Shown here: in pieces, positions 8,416 through 17,496 of the stretch
Layout: every line of letters begins with the position of its first letter
Position numbering within the stretch: the first letter of the stretch is position 1
Source of the DNA: Paenibacillus baekrokdamisoli
GTDB lineage: Bacteria > Bacillota > Bacilli > Paenibacillales > Paenibacillaceae
DNA length: 64,000 nt
Reading direction: 5' to 3'
Assembly (NCBI RefSeq): GCF_003945345.1
Contig: NZ_AP019308.1
Coordinates: forward strand, 4,667,501 to 4,731,500
Program-made: the position numbers and the translations under genes
Notes under the pieces: generated by a model
Told to the model about the DNA's origin: nothing
The model's database searches: none
Seen by the model: only the letters and a program-made list of their open reading frames with translations

Positions 8416-9525
8416 TTAGTTGATATGAACAAGAACTTTATCCTGCCACAATTGCGGGAGTGTCTTGACTGTTTCTTCCCACACCTTGTAGTCGCCAACT
8501 GGCTTCGCATTCTTGTACTCTTTGCTGTCAATGAGCTTGGCGGCTACATCGTCTGGCAGCTTCACGTTGTCACGAATCGGACGGGCAAAGCCTTTTGCTA
8601 GATTGATCTGGCCTTTATCGCTCAAAATATACTCACGAGTCAGCTTCGCTGCGTTCGGATGCGGTGCATATTTGTTAATGATCGTTGCATAACCGCTCAC
8701 GACACTGCCCTCGGACGGAATAACAACCTCGAATTGATCATGATTAATTTGCTCGCGATAGCCAAGTGCATTGAAGTCCCACAGAAGGGCAACCGGGATT
8801 TCACCCTTTTCGATATTCGCGACCGACATCTCTATATTGCTGATACGGTTATTTTTGGCAAGCTTCTCGAAGAAATCGATGCCCGGCTGAATTTTACTCT
8901 CGTCGCCGCCCATCGCTATTGCAGCTGCGAGCACTCCCATTTGCGCTTGTGCAGCTTTTGTAACATCGCCAACTACAATTTTGTAGTCGCCTTTGAGCAG
9001 ATCATCCCAGCTTGTTGGTATATTCTTGACGAGCTTCTTGTTCACTAGAAAGCTGATCGTCCCTTGGTAACCAACAACCCAATTCCCATCTTTATCCTTC
9101 GCCCAGTCCGGAACATCACCCCAGGTCGTTGGTTTATAAGGCTGCGCTACACCTTTCTCTACAGCAACAGGAGCAAAAGCAATCCCAACATCGCCGATAT
9201 CTGCTGTCGGTTTATCCTTCTCTGCATCGAATTTCGCAAGTTCTTCTGCACTCGACATGTCTGTATCTGTATGCTTCAATCCGTAGGCGCTTGATACATC
9301 CGCCCAGGTATCCTTCCAATTCGCCCAAGAGTCCGGCATGCCTACACTAACAATTTCGCCCTCGGTTTTTGCCGCTTTCTCTAGATCCGCGACCGAAATT
9401 TCTGGCGCTGCTTTTTCGCCTGTATTCGTAGTGTTCGTTTTCTCTGCCTTCGTGCAGGCTGCCAAGCTTAAAGCCATTCCCCCAATAACAAGCAGGCTTA
9501 CCCCTTTGCTCCACATTTTACGCAT
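8416..9525 (-). CDS. Solute-binding lipoprotein of ABC importer (family 1)
   Basis: This extracellular lipoprotein captures the substrate for the permease pair. A signal peptide ends in the lipobox LAAC, so the mature protein starts at that Cys. Start choice: the ATG at 9525 (MRKMWSKG) has AAGGAG 9 nt upstream; an in-frame ATG at 9546 does not. The body resembles iron/spermidine/thiamine-type binding proteins, with TSWDDLLKGDYK and SGYATIINKYAPHPNAAK. It heads the four-gene operon, and a gap of about 90 bp follows it. The ligand cannot be read from the sequence. Confidence 0.85.
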   Translation of the reverse strand: MRKMWSKGVSLLVIGGMALSLAACTKAEKTNTTNTGEKAAPEISVADLEKAAKTEGEIVSVGMPDSWANWKDTWADVSSAYGLKHTDTDMSSAEELAKFDAEKDKPTADIGDVGIAFAPVAVEKGVAQPYKPTTWGDVPDWAKDKDGNWVVGYQGTISFLVNKKLVKNIPTSWDDLLKGDYKIVVGDVTKAAQAQMGVLAAAIAMGGDESKIQPGIDFFEKLAKNNRISNIEMSVANIEKGEIPVALLWDFNALGYREQINHDQFEVVIPSEGSVVSGYATIINKYAPHPNAAKLTREYILSDKGQINLAKGFARPIRDNVKLPDDVAAKLIDSKEYKNAKPVGDYKVWEETVKTLPQLWQDKVLVHIN

Positions 9526-9730
9526 GGTTCCAAGCTCCTTCCCCATTCGGGTTTTTGTTTGGATGATGGTTCTTGATGGACTCGCACCTCATTGACTGTA
9601 ACCAAATGATGTTTTCCAAAGGTCAAGGTGATATATAATATTTGTAAAAATAGAAAAAAAGACCCTTTTGTCTATGGGAAATACAGCTGTAGACTGTAAC
9701 GATAGGTAATAAATTTGACCGCGTATCCAA

Positions 9731-9780
9731 GGAAAAGAGCAGTCCAAAACTATAAACATAGTTTTGGACTGCTCTTTGTT
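9731..9780 (-). terminator. Rho-independent terminator
   Basis: An 18-bp perfect stem (9736-9753 with 9758-9775) and a 4-nt loop, with T-rich flanks on both strands. It lies after the minus-strand gene ending at 9825 and separates it from the ABC importer operon. Confidence 0.85.
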
Positions 9781-9824
9781 TGATGTAACGATCGTTTTCC
9801 TTGGAATAAATACAGAGTTATGCA

Positions 9825-11033
9825 TCAACGTGTTAACGTATAGGTTAGCCCCTCAGTCACCTTACCTGTTGGTGCTGTATGCTTGAAAGTGAATGTATTC
9901 CCTTCCCTTTTCACGAATTGGAGACCCTCTCTAGGTGGCATGAATGGACTTTTTCCCCATTTTTCAAAAAATTCTTGATCTTCCTTGGACAGAAGTTCCT
10001 TGTATAAGATCACAGGAGTATCGAGCTTCGGATCAATAAGCAGTAAGGTTTGTGATTCGTACGGCCGGATGAGCAGAATGCCATCCTTTACAGAAGCATA
10101 TTCAACCGTATAGTCTTCGTCCAGACCTCCGAGCTTCTTCAGATCATACTTCTTCTCCACCGTACCATTCGAACGTACTAACAGTAGATCAGAGCCATTC
10201 AGCATGACGGTCAAGCCATCTGCTTCCGCAATACTTTCCACCGAACTTCCCCCGTAATACGCAACCTGCGACTCTCTGACAAGCTTCCCATTATAAATAT
10301 ACAGCTTATAAATATCATTACCATAACTCGGTTCGCCGTGGTTATGGTTGACTTGCAAGACAACCGAATGAACATCCGCATGAGTGACAGACATGTTAGC
10401 ATATTGATAAGCTCTTACAGCAGATCGGCCAATGTTATGAGGCATCTCGGAGCCGATAGCCGTATATACGAAACCATTATCTCTCCGTACCCAGTACCAG
10501 CTCTTAGGATCACCGGATACTACGTTAAGGATGGAATAGGAAACCGCCAAGGAGTTATCCTTATACATCTTTATACTGCCACCGACCCAATTGACCAGAT
10601 CGCGAATCGGCAAGCTTAAGCTGCCATTCTTCAGGATCAAAGCTGCCGACATCTTGTGCCGTTTCCCATTCAGCAAAGCCGTTCTGGTGTTAATCTTCCA
10701 GCTCAATGTCCTGTTCGGACCACTTACATTCAAATTACCGGACTTCTGATCAAAGGACCATACCAGATCCCGAAACATAGCAGCAGCTTCTTTATAAGAC
10801 AAATAGGTCGTCCCGTTGTTGATATAAAAGTCCATGTTGGTATGCTTCGTGTCAAATACCCAAATGTCAGGTGAAATCTCAACTGCCGGTACAGTCTCTG
10901 TTGTCGTGATAGCCGGGGACGCCGGAATAGAAGCCTGCGCATTTGCTTGTCCACCATATATCCCTAGTAAAAGACTAATTGCAAGTGCTGCTAACAGTGT
11001 TCTGTTTGTTCGTTTATCATCTCGCGTCTTCAT
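9825..11033 (-). CDS. Secreted protein with copper-amine-oxidase-like N-terminal domain
   Basis: A 402-residue exported protein. Residues 1-33 form a Sec signal peptide with a likely cleavage after ANA. Residues about 50-170 resemble the copper amine oxidase N-terminal (stalk) domain common in Paenibacillus cell-surface proteins (INNGTTYLSYKEAAAMFRDL, LPIRDLVNWVGGSI). The remainder is beta-rich (VEKKYDLKKLGGLDEDYTVE) and may form a propeller-like or repeat fold. No catalytic residues are evident. The start has GGGAGAG 11 nt upstream. It stands alone between a terminator and an EamA gene. Confidence 0.75.
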   Translation of the reverse strand: MKTRDDKRTNRTLLAALAISLLLGIYGGQANAQASIPASPAITTTETVPAVEISPDIWVFDTKHTNMDFYINNGTTYLSYKEAAAMFRDLVWSFDQKSGNLNVSGPNRTLSWKINTRTALLNGKRHKMSAALILKNGSLSLPIRDLVNWVGGSIKMYKDNSLAVSYSILNVVSGDPKSWYWVRRDNGFVYTAIGSEMPHNIGRSAVRAYQYANMSVTHADVHSVVLQVNHNHGEPSYGNDIYKLYIYNGKLVRESQVAYYGGSSVESIAEADGLTVMLNGSDLLLVRSNGTVEKKYDLKKLGGLDEDYTVEYASVKDGILLIRPYESQTLLLIDPKLDTPVILYKELLSKEDQEFFEKWGKSPFMPPREGLQFVKREGNTFTFKHTAPTGKVTEGLTYTLTR

Positions 11034-11196
11034 AGGCTCATAATCTCTCCCTTGTTTTTGTCTCTATCCAGACGCGAAATTATGTAAAAATGTTCCATCT
11101 GAATATCCACAAGGGCTTATATATTATCGGGATCGTTTATTTCATCCGAATAATGGCGTGGCCGCACTGCTGATACAGGCCTATCTCTTCACAACC

Positions 11197-12099
11197 TCAC
11201 GTTATTACCTTACGCTTCCGCTCCAAGCTAATCCATATCAGCCCCGCCGCCATGAAGACGGTTCCCGCCAGCTGCCAGCCTGTGATGCTTTCGTCGAAGA
11301 AGAGATATCCCGCCGCAACGGCTGCTGCTGGGACCACATAGCGGAAGAAGTTCGCTCTTGCCGCGCCAATTTTGTACATACACGCATTCCATACGACAAA
11401 CGCGAACACCGTGCAAATCAGTACATTATAAGCAATCGCTGAATAATGGGAGACCGTTAGTGCACTCCAATCCACTTTACTCCATGATCCTAGAGTCAGA
11501 GGGAACATAAACAACACGCCGAAGAAAATATACCACGTGCTTACCCGAAGCGCCGAGTACTGTTTCATGAGCGGCATAGTCGCCAAATTAAACAAGGCAC
11601 CGATAATACTTACACCGAAGGCCAGTAAGTTCCCGATCATATTGCTGGAGGAGAGATTGAATCCTTCACTACCCCCAAGAATAATGAAGCAGACACCGAA
11701 CATCGCAGCTGCGCCCCCTACAATAAGACGCGGGGAAATGCTTTCCCGTACAAATAACGGTCCAAAGAGGGCAGCGAATATCGGCCAAGGCGCAACGTTC
11801 AATAACGATGCATTCGCCAGCGTCGTATATTTAATTGAGTACATGACTGCGATTTCAAGCGTTGTAATGCCTATAAGACCGATGGCGGCAAGCTGCAGTG
11901 CTGTTCGCAGCGGAATGCCTACGCTCCCTTCCTTCCACCGAAGAATGAGGAAGAAGAACGGTACAGCAATTCCAAATCGCAAGAAAGAGAATAATACCGG
12001 GTCAAACGTATCCATCGCAAGCCGGGATACCCCAAAGTTCGCCCCCCAAATAACCGAGACCAAAGCGAGTCCGAGGTAATAGATCCATTTTCTATCCAT
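11197..12099 (-). CDS. DMT-family transporter (EamA)
   Basis: A membrane transporter of the drug/metabolite superfamily with two EamA repeats and about ten helices. Typical features are SVIWGANFGVSR in helix 1 and the second-repeat start NLLAFGVSIIGALFNLATMP. I place the start at the ATG at 12099 (MDRKWIYYLGL), which has GGAG about 12 nt upstream; an ATG six codons earlier (12117) is possible. The last residues are basic (ERKRKV). Substrates of this family vary widely, so none is assigned. Confidence 0.85.
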   Translation of the reverse strand: MDRKWIYYLGLALVSVIWGANFGVSRLAMDTFDPVLFSFLRFGIAVPFFFLILRWKEGSVGIPLRTALQLAAIGLIGITTLEIAVMYSIKYTTLANASLLNVAPWPIFAALFGPLFVRESISPRLIVGGAAAMFGVCFIILGGSEGFNLSSSNMIGNLLAFGVSIIGALFNLATMPLMKQYSALRVSTWYIFFGVLFMFPLTLGSWSKVDWSALTVSHYSAIAYNVLICTVFAFVVWNACMYKIGAARANFFRYVVPAAAVAAGYLFFDESITGWQLAGTVFMAAGLIWISLERKRKVIT

Positions 12100-12117
12100 A
12101 TACGTCCATATCTCCAT

Positions 12118-12489
12118 TCCAAACTGCTAAATGAGTATTATTTATTGTAAAATAAACCCTCGAGGAACAGTGTGCAGGATTTCACAGGTAAACACAATCC
12201 TTTTCTTACTTCACAGCAGCCTGCGACTCGGATCGCACCCAAAAGCGTGTATCACATCACATATTCACGGGCATTTTCTTGCATTTATCACTTTTCCCGT
12301 TTCCCGACATTGAGCTGCCTATAAGAGAAGGAATATAATAGAGAAGTGTTTGACGCAAACTATACTTATTCTTACGAAGTGTTTTACTTCGTAAAACTTT
12401 AGCTTATGCTTACGTAGTGTTTTACTTCGTAAAACTTTAGCTTATGCTTACGGAGTGTTTTACTTCGTAAAACTTTAGGAGGAATCCAT
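12118..12489. promoter_or_regulatory. Divergent intergenic region
   Basis: This 372-bp stretch separates the minus-strand EamA gene from the plus-strand aminopeptidase. Its right third is filled by three 38-bp repeats (separate entry). The left part shows no recognisable gene or RNA. The ribosome binding site AGGAGG begins where the last repeat ends, 7 nt before the aminopeptidase ATG. Confidence 0.6.
12371..12482 (+). repeat. Three tandem 38-bp repeats with TTC-loop hairpins
   Basis: Three copies start at 12371, 12409 and 12447. Each carries GTTTTAC-TTC-GTAAAAC, a perfect 7-bp inverted repeat with a 3-nt loop; copies differ mainly at one base (CTTACGAAG, CTTACGTAG, CTTACGGAG). They lie directly before the aminopeptidase ribosome binding site, so they are probably in its leader or form repeated operator sites. 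Confidence 0.85.
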
Positions 12490-13722
12490 ATGTACCCTAC
12501 TCAAAAACATCTGGAGCATTATGCTTCCCTGGCAGTGAAGGTTGGCGTTAATGTGCAAGAAGGACAGACAGTTGTTGTGATGGCGCCGATTGCTGCTGCA
12601 CCCCTGGTTCGTCTTATCGCTTCCAAGGCTTATGAAGCTGGGGCCAAGAACGTTCATGTCGAATATAACGACGAGGAGCTTACCCTCATTAAATACAAGC
12701 AAGCTCCAGAGGAAGCATTCACGGAGTACCCGATGTGGCGTGCCAAAGCGTGGGAAGAATTCGCTGAGAACGGTGCTGCGTTCATCCAAATTTACTCCCC
12801 GAACCCCAATCTGCTCAATGACGTAGATCCAACTCGGGTTGCAACTGCTTCTAAGGCTGCTTCTACTGCGCTTAACAAATACCGCAGTACGCTTATGAAT
12901 CACACGAATGCTTGGTCTCTCATCTCTTATGCGACGCCGGAATGGGCAGCCAAAGTGTTCCCAGATCTCTCTACCGATGAAGCGGTACAAAAGCTATGGG
13001 AGCGAATTATTGATGCTACCCGTATCGATTTGGAAGATCCGATCCAAGCCTGGAGAGACCATAACGCCAAATTGCTGCAAATGGTCGAGCTGCTTAATGG
13101 CAAGCGTTACAAACAGCTGCAATACGAAGCGCCGGGCACAAGCCTGACTGTTGACCTGCCGGAAGGACATATCTGGCTGGGCGGGGCCAAAGCGAATGCC
13201 AAGGGCGTGCTGTTCAACCCGAACATGCCTACTGAAGAGGTATTCACGATGCCTCACAGAGATGGCGTAAACGGTACCGTTCGCAGCACCAAGCCTTTGA
13301 ACTATAACGGACAGGTCATTAACGACTTTTCTCTGACCTTCAAGGCTGGTAAAGTGATTGATTTCTCAGCTCAACAAGGCTATGAGGCTTTATCCAATCT
13401 CTTGAATACGGATGAAGGAGCTCGACATCTCGGTGAAATCGCCCTAGTTCCTCATGATTCACCCATCTCCAACTCCAATGTGATCTTCTTCAATACTTTG
13501 TACGACGAGAATGCTTCCTGCCATCTGGCTCTGGGTCAGGCGTATCCCGTTAATATTGAAGGCGGCACCAAGATGCAGCCCGAAGAGCTTCTCGCTCATG
13601 GCGCGAATCGGAGTCTTACGCATGAAGACTTCATGATTGGCTCACCTGACATGAATATTGACGGAGTCACACAAGATGGCAAGCTTGAGCCAATCTTCCG
13701 GAATGGAAACTGGGCCATCTAA
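12490..13722 (+). CDS. M29-family metallo-aminopeptidase
   Basis: A cytoplasmic aminopeptidase of the thermophilic aminopeptidase (AmpS/PepS) family that trims N-terminal residues from peptides. It is 410 residues, the usual length. Conserved metal-site segments are visible: E249/E250 before VFTMPHRDGVNG, E316 in GEIALV, H345 in NASCHLALG, and H378/D380 in HEDFMIGSPDMNIDG. The start has AGGAGG 7 nt upstream. The gene is alone, followed by a terminator; its leader carries the 38-bp repeats. Confidence 0.93.
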   Translation: MYPTQKHLEHYASLAVKVGVNVQEGQTVVVMAPIAAAPLVRLIASKAYEAGAKNVHVEYNDEELTLIKYKQAPEEAFTEYPMWRAKAWEEFAENGAAFIQIYSPNPNLLNDVDPTRVATASKAASTALNKYRSTLMNHTNAWSLISYATPEWAAKVFPDLSTDEAVQKLWERIIDATRIDLEDPIQAWRDHNAKLLQMVELLNGKRYKQLQYEAPGTSLTVDLPEGHIWLGGAKANAKGVLFNPNMPTEEVFTMPHRDGVNGTVRSTKPLNYNGQVINDFSLTFKAGKVIDFSAQQGYEALSNLLNTDEGARHLGEIALVPHDSPISNSNVIFFNTLYDENASCHLALGQAYPVNIEGGTKMQPEELLAHGANRSLTHEDFMIGSPDMNIDGVTQDGKLEPIFRNGNWAI

Positions 13723-13781
13723 GGCTGCCTGAACAAACAAATGAAATTCAGCTCATTGCTGGTTTTATTATCTCTTACAAC

Positions 13782-13830
13782 AAAGGGGCACTCGCAAGCA
13801 GCCATAGCTGCCTGTAAGTGCCCCTTTATG
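13782..13830 (+). terminator. Terminator after aminopeptidase gene
   Basis: AAAGGGGCACT pairs with AGTGCCCCTTT around an inner GCAG/CTGC hairpin, then TATG. It lies about 60 bp after the stop. Confidence 0.75.
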
Positions 13831-13918
13831 TTAGAAGAGTTGAAGAACCCGATGCGCGCCAGCTTTTTTATCGACTGAGAGAACGAGAGCCATCGGACTT
13901 CGGTTGAAGGTTACCTTT

Positions 13919-13940
13919 ATTCTCATCCCCATTCTGAGAA
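13919..13940 (-). terminator. Weak hairpin after catabolic operon
   Basis: ATTCTCA pairs with TGAGAAT across a short loop just past the dehydrogenase stop. There is no T-run, so termination is doubtful. Confidence 0.3.
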
Positions 13941-14927
13941 TCAAAATGCAATCAAATTGCCCATAGAGTTCTGGGGAGCGCTTCGGGTAGATGAATATAC
14001 ACTTTCGATCTCTTCAAGTCGATAAATCCCTGTTATGAGAGGCTGAAGATTCAGTCTATGATCGGCAAGCAAACGAACATATTCACCTAAGTTGCGATTC
14101 ATCGTCCAACGGACATAGCTGTAAGGATAATCATGACCCTCTTTCTCATACGACTCATCATAACGACCGGGACCGCCGGCTCTTGAGATGGTAATCTGTG
14201 CTTCTTTATTAAACATGGCATTGCGGTCGAACTCCGTATGAGTATCTCCAACAATGATAATTTTCCCGCGATCTCGAATCCATTCCAAACCTTGATCGAT
14301 GAGCCGATGATTTTTGGAGCTCGCGCATATGATGACACAGTCTACTCCCTCACCATCGGTTATTTGACGAATATATTCCTTTACTTCCTCCGGTGAATGG
14401 AAATCAGCATGTATTCCCACTTGCTCAGCTATACGACAACGTTCTTCGATCAGGTCAACACCAATGACATGATAAGCTGCTGCTTTGGCAATTTGCGCCA
14501 CCATCTGCCCCAACAAACCGAGACCCAATACGACGACCGACTCGCCAAAATGCAAATCGGCTTGCCGCAAAGCCTGAATCGCGATAGTCCCAATACCTGC
14601 AAAAGCCGCTTCCCGGGGGTCGACGTGCTCAGGAACGATTGAAACAGAATGCTTGTTTGCCATAAAATACTCGGAGTGGGTCGGCACTCCATAACATGCA
14701 ATTCGTTGTCCGGTCTTTATGTGTGTAATACCTGAGCCGACCTCGCGTACAATTCCGGTTGCACTATACCCCAGAAAAGTAGTGCGCTTTTCTTGCACAA
14801 CCATAAGTTCGGTTCCGGAACTGAGAGCCGAATATTCCGTCTGTACAAGAATGGATGTCTTCGTGAGCTCAGGAATACCAATATCGACAATGGCCACATT
14901 TCCGTTTTCGCTTCTTGCTGCTTTCAT
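13941..14927 (-). CDS. Zinc-type alcohol dehydrogenase-like (MDR) oxidoreductase
   Basis: An NAD(P)-dependent medium-chain dehydrogenase, last gene of the catabolic operon. The GroES-like half covers about 1-125 (SALSSGTELMVV, GYSATGIVREVGSG); the Rossmann half has VLGLGLLGQ near 133-141 and VDLIEE after the second strand. Structural zinc cysteines are absent, and the family resembles the bacteriochlorophyllide/threonine-dehydrogenase-like group. The start has GGGAGG 7 nt upstream. It probably oxidises a sugar- or polyol-like intermediate released by the hydrolases upstream, but the substrate is not known. Confidence 0.82.
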   Translation of the reverse strand: MKAARSENGNVAIVDIGIPELTKTSILVQTEYSALSSGTELMVVQEKRTTFLGYSATGIVREVGSGITHIKTGQRIACYGVPTHSEYFMANKHSVSIVPEHVDPREAAFAGIGTIAIQALRQADLHFGESVVVLGLGLLGQMVAQIAKAAAYHVIGVDLIEERCRIAEQVGIHADFHSPEEVKEYIRQITDGEGVDCVIICASSKNHRLIDQGLEWIRDRGKIIIVGDTHTEFDRNAMFNKEAQITISRAGGPGRYDESYEKEGHDYPYSYVRWTMNRNLGEYVRLLADHRLNLQPLITGIYRLEEIESVYSSTRSAPQNSMGNLIAF

Positions 14928-14957
14928 CGGACTTCCTCCCTTAACAGTGGAGCGACA

Positions 14958-15833
14958 TTAATATACAATCGATGTTTGTTTCGGCAAGCCGAGAAAACGC
15001 ATCGCGTTGCCCAGACATAAGGCATAACGATCCTCTTCGGAAATTTCAGCGGCGGCCAACTGCAGCACGGTCGCTTCTGGCAGATGCAACGGGACACCGG
15101 AACCGTAAACAAACGAAACCGCCCCGCCGCGGCGACATAAGGAAGCGATTGCAGCGAGCGGGCTATTGCAATACCAGAGGTCAAATAATAATTGCCCTGT
15201 CCGAAGCTCGGACGGCAATTGCCTCCATACCTCATCCCACTCGTAATCGCGTACTCCGCTGATCAGCAAACGATGACCCTTCAGGGCGACCGCGAGCTCT
15301 ACAATGGCATGAATCGAAACGGGCTTCACTTTATAGCGCTGGTGCTGCAGCCTTTCGTCCTCTAATCGCAAAAACACTTGCAATGGAAGATCTGCCTTTC
15401 GTACGGCAAGGACCAGCTCCTTTACTTCCGGGCTGTCCAGATCATACCCGTGAAATCCAGGGAGCAACCGCACGCCTCGTGCACCGCTGCCGACAACCCA
15501 CGCCAATTCGTCCTTCCAGCCGGGCTCTGATGGATTGAGGATCGCAAACGGCCAAAGACGGCTGTCCGATGCGCATTCTGTCAACAAAGCCGCATTTCCT
15601 GATCTGGTGTCATGACCATGAATCGAAGCAATATGACTTACACATACGCCAGCCAGTTGCAAGCGGTTGACCATAGCAATGAGATCCTCCGCTGCGGCGT
15701 AAGACTGAAGTCGGTAAGGCCATTGACCAAGGAATGCCGTCATATCAATGGCCTTCAGCTCCATAAACTTCTCAAATCGTTTTGTGACCTGCGGCAGTGC
15801 AAAACTGTATTGCCGAATGTCTGCATTTTGCAC
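14958..15833 (-). CDS. Amidohydrolase-like protein of catabolic operon
   Basis: A TIM-barrel protein related to the amidohydrolase 2 family, paired with the next gene upstream. I choose the GTG at 15833 (VQNADIRQYSF): it overlaps the upstream stop (ATAGTG) and has an exceptionally strong site, GGAGGTGATC. A longer frame to 15944 would overlap the upstream gene by more than 100 bp. The N-terminal HxH metal motif is replaced by DMTAFLGQWP, while GVRLLPGFHGY, LLISGV and the C-terminal GNAMRFLGLP are kept. It may therefore be a metal-poor or non-catalytic partner. About 292 residues. Confidence 0.75.
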   Translation of the reverse strand: MQNADIRQYSFALPQVTKRFEKFMELKAIDMTAFLGQWPYRLQSYAAAEDLIAMVNRLQLAGVCVSHIASIHGHDTRSGNAALLTECASDSRLWPFAILNPSEPGWKDELAWVVGSGARGVRLLPGFHGYDLDSPEVKELVLAVRKADLPLQVFLRLEDERLQHQRYKVKPVSIHAIVELAVALKGHRLLISGVRDYEWDEVWRQLPSELRTGQLLFDLWYCNSPLAAIASLCRRGGAVSFVYGSGVPLHLPEATVLQLAAAEISEEDRYALCLGNAMRFLGLPKQTSIVY

Positions 15834-16576
15834 TATCGGATCACCTCCGCCAAAATTTTTTCCATATTGCCGCCCATGACAAGCTCTAGCTGTTGCGGAG
15901 ATAACCCGGCTCCAATAACTTTCCCAATATTGCTCGCTAAACAAGCAATTGGAAGATCAGAGCCAAAAATGACGCGATCCGCTCCGAGTCGTTCTACTGC
16001 AATCATAACTTCAGCAGTTCCGATTGGGGTGCCAGAGGTGTCTATCCTCACATTTGAATAAGGGGCAATTGTATTCATTGCGCTTTCCACCTGCCCCCCC
16101 ATATGAGCCATTATGATATTGGCTTCAGGGTAGCGCTCGGCCAAATCAGCAACGTGAAAAGCGGTTGACTCATATGCCAGCTGACCGACGGTTTTACGCC
16201 AGGCGTGTATCAATATAGGAGCTCGATAGGCAATCGCCTGTTCGACAAAAGGAAACACCAATGGATCATTGCAATAAGTCGCCACCCACAGCTTTATTCC
16301 AATCATCGAGTCATCTTCGATTCGATGGCGAAAATCGGAAATCGCCTGTTCGCCATGCCGTGGATTGACGTAACAATAACCGGATACCCGGTTCGAATAT
16401 CGACGAATAACCCCCGCCATATCCTGGTTCGCTCTATAAACCTCTTCAAAAGAAGGCTGAAATTGAAATTCACCGAGACAGCTTCCGACAAAATGACGAA
16501 TTCCCAGACGTTCACCTTCTGCTAAGGTGTCCGGATGCAAATCAGAACCCGACAGATGGATGTGAGCATCGATCAT
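15833..16576 (-). CDS. Amidohydrolase (TIM-barrel metal-dependent hydrolase)
   Basis: A 247-residue amidohydrolase 2-type enzyme. The metal-site motifs are all visible: HIH at 4-6, ILIHAW in the middle, IIMAHMGG, and FGSDLP near residue 200. C-terminal GGNMEKIL is also typical. Such enzymes hydrolyse lactones or amides, or decarboxylate acids. The start has GAGGTGAG 7 nt upstream, and the gene begins a few bases after the hydrolase before it. It is the likely active member of the amidohydrolase pair in this operon. Confidence 0.85.
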   Translation of the reverse strand: MIDAHIHLSGSDLHPDTLAEGERLGIRHFVGSCLGEFQFQPSFEEVYRANQDMAGVIRRYSNRVSGYCYVNPRHGEQAISDFRHRIEDDSMIGIKLWVATYCNDPLVFPFVEQAIAYRAPILIHAWRKTVGQLAYESTAFHVADLAERYPEANIIMAHMGGQVESAMNTIAPYSNVRIDTSGTPIGTAEVMIAVERLGADRVIFGSDLPIACLASNIGKVIGAGLSPQQLELVMGGNMEKILAEVIR

Positions 16577-16583
16577 TCTTGAC

Positions 16584-17426
16584 TCACCTCATCATCCGAT
16601 CCAGCGATCTTGCTCGCTTGTTTTGGAGCGCATGAACCAAATCGTCGGCATCGTATACAAGTCCGAAAAAAAGCGAGGTCTGCCAAAGAGATAGCTCCTT
16701 CGCCAATTGGCGAGAAGCCGTCTCTTTGTTCTCCACAGCTGTCACAGCCTGTGAAACGACAGAACAAAATATTCCCCTTCGCCTCATATCAATCATCCCG
16801 CCTGGATTTTGGAAGATGCAGGCATTTAGAGCAAACCCCGTGTAAATCAAATGATTAATTCCCTTTTCCTTGCATAAGGCAAACAACTGCTCCGAGGTAG
16901 CGGCGACTCCTTCATTCCCTATTGGTTTTACAGCCATAGGAATATCCAGTCTTCCGAATCCTCGTTCGATATCCTCCAAATTGTGCTTTCCTGGAAAAGC
17001 TTCTTCCCTCTTAAACTTTTCCAGGTTAAGCAACGTTACGTCTTTCTCAATCTGTTCAAGAGGCGGGCTCTCTGTCCCGACAAGTTCAACTGCTCTCTGA
17101 TGACCCGGGTAAGATTGATAATACGAGCCGACCGGCTCGATCACATGTAACACCGCAATACCGTTATTTCTGCACGCATTCAACAGCCCTGGCAAAACAT
17201 TCGAACAAATTTCATCCGCCCGGGGAAAATACTCCACTGCCCGATGCCAGCCAGGGAACTGATGATGCGTGCCTGCATCCCAAGCATGCAAGACCACAAG
17301 CGCCGTTCGTTCCGTATTCAATTCCAGGTTAGCCTTGTGCCAGCCACCGAAACCTTCTCCTGGAACATCTAAGGTAAAATCAGCATCGAACTGTTTATAG
17401 TAGTTAGTCGGAACGGTTATGATCAT
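16584..17426 (-). CDS. Isochorismatase-like cysteine hydrolase
   Basis: A cytoplasmic hydrolase of the isochorismatase/nicotinamidase superfamily. The catalytic pattern is visible as the early Asp in VVLHAWDAG, a mid Lys in the LEKFKREEAF region, and the nucleophile Cys in TGFALNACIFQNPGG. It is about 280 residues, longer than the usual 180-220, with an insertion between the first strand and the Lys. I use the ATG at 17426 (MIITVP), which has AAGGAG 10 nt upstream. Within an importer operon it probably cleaves an amide or ester of the imported compound. Confidence 0.82.
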   Translation of the reverse strand: MIITVPTNYYKQFDADFTLDVPGEGFGGWHKANLELNTERTALVVLHAWDAGTHHQFPGWHRAVEYFPRADEICSNVLPGLLNACRNNGIAVLHVIEPVGSYYQSYPGHQRAVELVGTESPPLEQIEKDVTLLNLEKFKREEAFPGKHNLEDIERGFGRLDIPMAVKPIGNEGVAATSEQLFALCKEKGINHLIYTGFALNACIFQNPGGMIDMRRRGIFCSVVSQAVTAVENKETASRQLAKELSLWQTSLFFGLVYDADDLVHALQNKRARSLDRMMR

Positions 17427-17496
17427 CTCTGCGGTCTCCTTCTTTCTACAAAGCATAAAAGCCGTTTATCTTGTGAATTGAAACGCGGTTGTAGAA

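Noticed and set aside
9589..9828. A 79-codon frame on the minus strand
   Set aside because: It spans the terminator between two genes and has no ribosome site.
11537..12079. A 180-codon open frame on the plus strand
   Set aside because: It lies opposite the EamA transporter gene and has no ribosome site; composition is a mirror of the coding strand.
12371..12482. CRISPR-like array
   Set aside because: Three repeats of 38 bp follow without unique spacers, and no cas genes are near.
12475..12990. A 171-codon frame on the minus strand
   Set aside because: It overlaps the start of the M29 aminopeptidase, which is strongly supported by motifs.
14958..15944. A longer start for the amidohydrolase-like gene at 15944
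   Set aside because: It overlaps the upstream gene by over 100 bp and lacks a Shine-Dalgarno; the GTG at 15833 has a very strong one.
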